Below, one piece after another: positions 7,442 through 7,803 of a stretch of 7,803 nt of DNA. The stretch is taken from contig JAQGHP010000637.1 in assembly GCA_028288775.1 (NCBI GenBank), positions 1 to 7,803 on the forward strand, given 5' to 3'. Every line of letters starts with the position of its first letter. The first letter of the stretch is position 1. Under the pieces are notes generated by a model. That model was not told the origin of the DNA. It worked only from the letters and a program-made list of their open reading frames with translations, and searched no databases. The DNA is from Phycisphaerales bacterium (GTDB taxonomy: Bacteria > Planctomycetota > Phycisphaerae > Tepidisphaerales > Tepidisphaeraceae). A program made the translations under genes and the position numbers.

Positions 7442-7447
7442 CTCCTT
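7442..7447 (-). promoter_or_regulatory. Shine-Dalgarno site deciding the GTG start of the porin
   Basis: AAGGAG on the minus strand, five bases before GTG 7436. It is the strongest ribosome binding site in the window and fixes the porin start, since the next in-frame ATG (porin residue 13) lies within the signal peptide. Confidence 0.8.
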
Positions 7448-7459
7448 CTCGACTGGACC

Positions 7460-7554
7460 CGACCCGCCTTGGTCGCGTGACCAAGAATCCGGGCCGGATC
7501 AATGCGCTTAAATGGTGTAATCGGCTCTTGCGATCTACATTGAGTAGCGGGTCG
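7460..7554 (-). promoter_or_regulatory. Potentially structured 5' leader of the porin gene
   Basis: Several complementary segments nest here. An 8-bp outer stem pairs 7460-7467 with 7547-7554. Directly next to it a 7-bp hairpin (CTTGGTC/GACCAAG, 7468-7485) has a 4-base loop. A 13-base palindrome, ATCCGG-G-CCGGAT, covers 7487-7499. A 5-bp pairing joins 7500-7504 to 7538-7542. Together they could make a branched RNA fold ending 12 bases before the ribosome binding site. No known riboswitch class is recognised, and parts could instead be protein operators. Confidence 0.35.
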
Positions 7555-7586
7555 AGATGGTAGGGGCGGGCATTAGCTTTAAGTGA

Positions 7587-7600
7587 TCTTAATATTAAGA
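7587..7600. promoter_or_regulatory. AT-rich 14-bp perfect palindrome upstream of the porin
   Basis: TCTTAATATTAAGA is a perfect palindrome inside an AT-rich island (about 7570-7660) between the two porin genes. TTAACA on the minus strand (7604-7609) next to it resembles a -35 box, but no good -10 lies 16-18 bases further on. It is a reasonable operator or promoter element for the downstream porin; no transcription factor can be named. Confidence 0.35.
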
Positions 7601-7701
7601 GCTTGTTAATTGAGAGGAACCCTTGCGAATTCAGGTTAATGTGGGCAGGCAAGATGGTTATCGGACGTATTTGGCGATCCTTGAGGGCGGGCGCGGGGGG
7701 A

Positions 7702-7803
7702 TCACAACAGCAATTGGAACTGTGCGATGAACACGAACTCTCCATGTCCTCCGCCGCTCAGGAGCACGTCGTTGGGCGTGTCGTCGATGGGGATGCCGTT
7801 GGG
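7702..7803 (-). CDS. C-terminal end of a second OprP/OprO-type porin (cut by window edge)
   Basis: The final 33 codons and TGA stop of a gene that continues past the right edge. The peptide, which contains GIPIDDTPNDVL and GHGEFVFIAQFQLLL, matches the last 33 residues of the complete porin at 28 of 33 positions with no gaps. It is therefore a paralog in tandem, with the same C-terminal barrel strand that directs outer-membrane insertion. It lies 265 bases upstream of the complete porin on the same strand. No convincing terminator follows its stop, so read-through into the second porin is possible. Nothing can be said about its N-terminus or substrate. Confidence 0.88.
   Translation of the reverse strand, partial: PNGIPIDDTPNDVLLSGGGHGEFVFIAQFQLLL

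Noticed and set aside
6012..7511. 499-codon open frame on the plus strand
   Set aside because: It is entirely antisense to the porin, whose signal peptide, barrel motifs and ribosome binding site are clear. The translation is low-complexity Gly/Val/Ala-rich, as expected from a GC-rich antisense frame.
7437..7745. Upstream extension of the porin frame to 7745
   Set aside because: It would run antisense-free but through the intergenic spacer and into the end of the other porin in a shifted frame; the AAGGAG plus signal peptide at GTG 7436 explains the start.

Overview
The window is GC-rich apart from one small gene, and every gene I can support lies on the minus strand, so it is read from right to left. 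The outer-membrane porin of the OprP/OprO type (signal peptide, then a short coiled coil, then a barrel), the sulfotransferases, and the mix of weak and strong ribosome binding sites suggest a Gram-negative environmental bacterium. I think it is a Planctomycetota member, perhaps of the Phycisphaerae, or a relative in the PVC group. This is an inference from protein style; no rRNA or marker gene is present.

Right part (5900-7803): the last 33 codons of one porin gene enter at the right edge. A 265-base spacer follows, containing palindromes and a foldable leader, and then a complete paralogous porin (488 aa). The porin is closed by a perfect 15-bp inverted repeat that looks like a transcription terminator. 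Centre right (4056-5803): a membrane histidine kinase of the NarX/LytS-like HisKA_3 class overlaps by 4 bases with a NarL/LuxR-type response regulator, forming a two-component pair.

Centre left (2146-3651): a TPR-sulfotransferase fusion, with about 400 bases of gene-free DNA upstream. It is followed 10 bases later by a small unrecognised gene (1830-2135) whose GC content, near 49%, is clearly lower than its surroundings. Left part (224-1707): a pyridoxamine-phosphate-oxidase-fold flavoprotein and then a second, unrelated single-domain sulfotransferase. The leftmost 223 bases hold a short hairpin but no gene I can support.

Functionally the window looks like ordinary accessory chromosome: outer-membrane uptake (tandem porins), signal transduction, and two PAPS-dependent sulfotransferases that could modify surface polymers or proteins. 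I see no phage, transposon, CRISPR array or clear defence system. The items most worth a second look are the porin duplication, the structured porin leader and the low-GC small gene.
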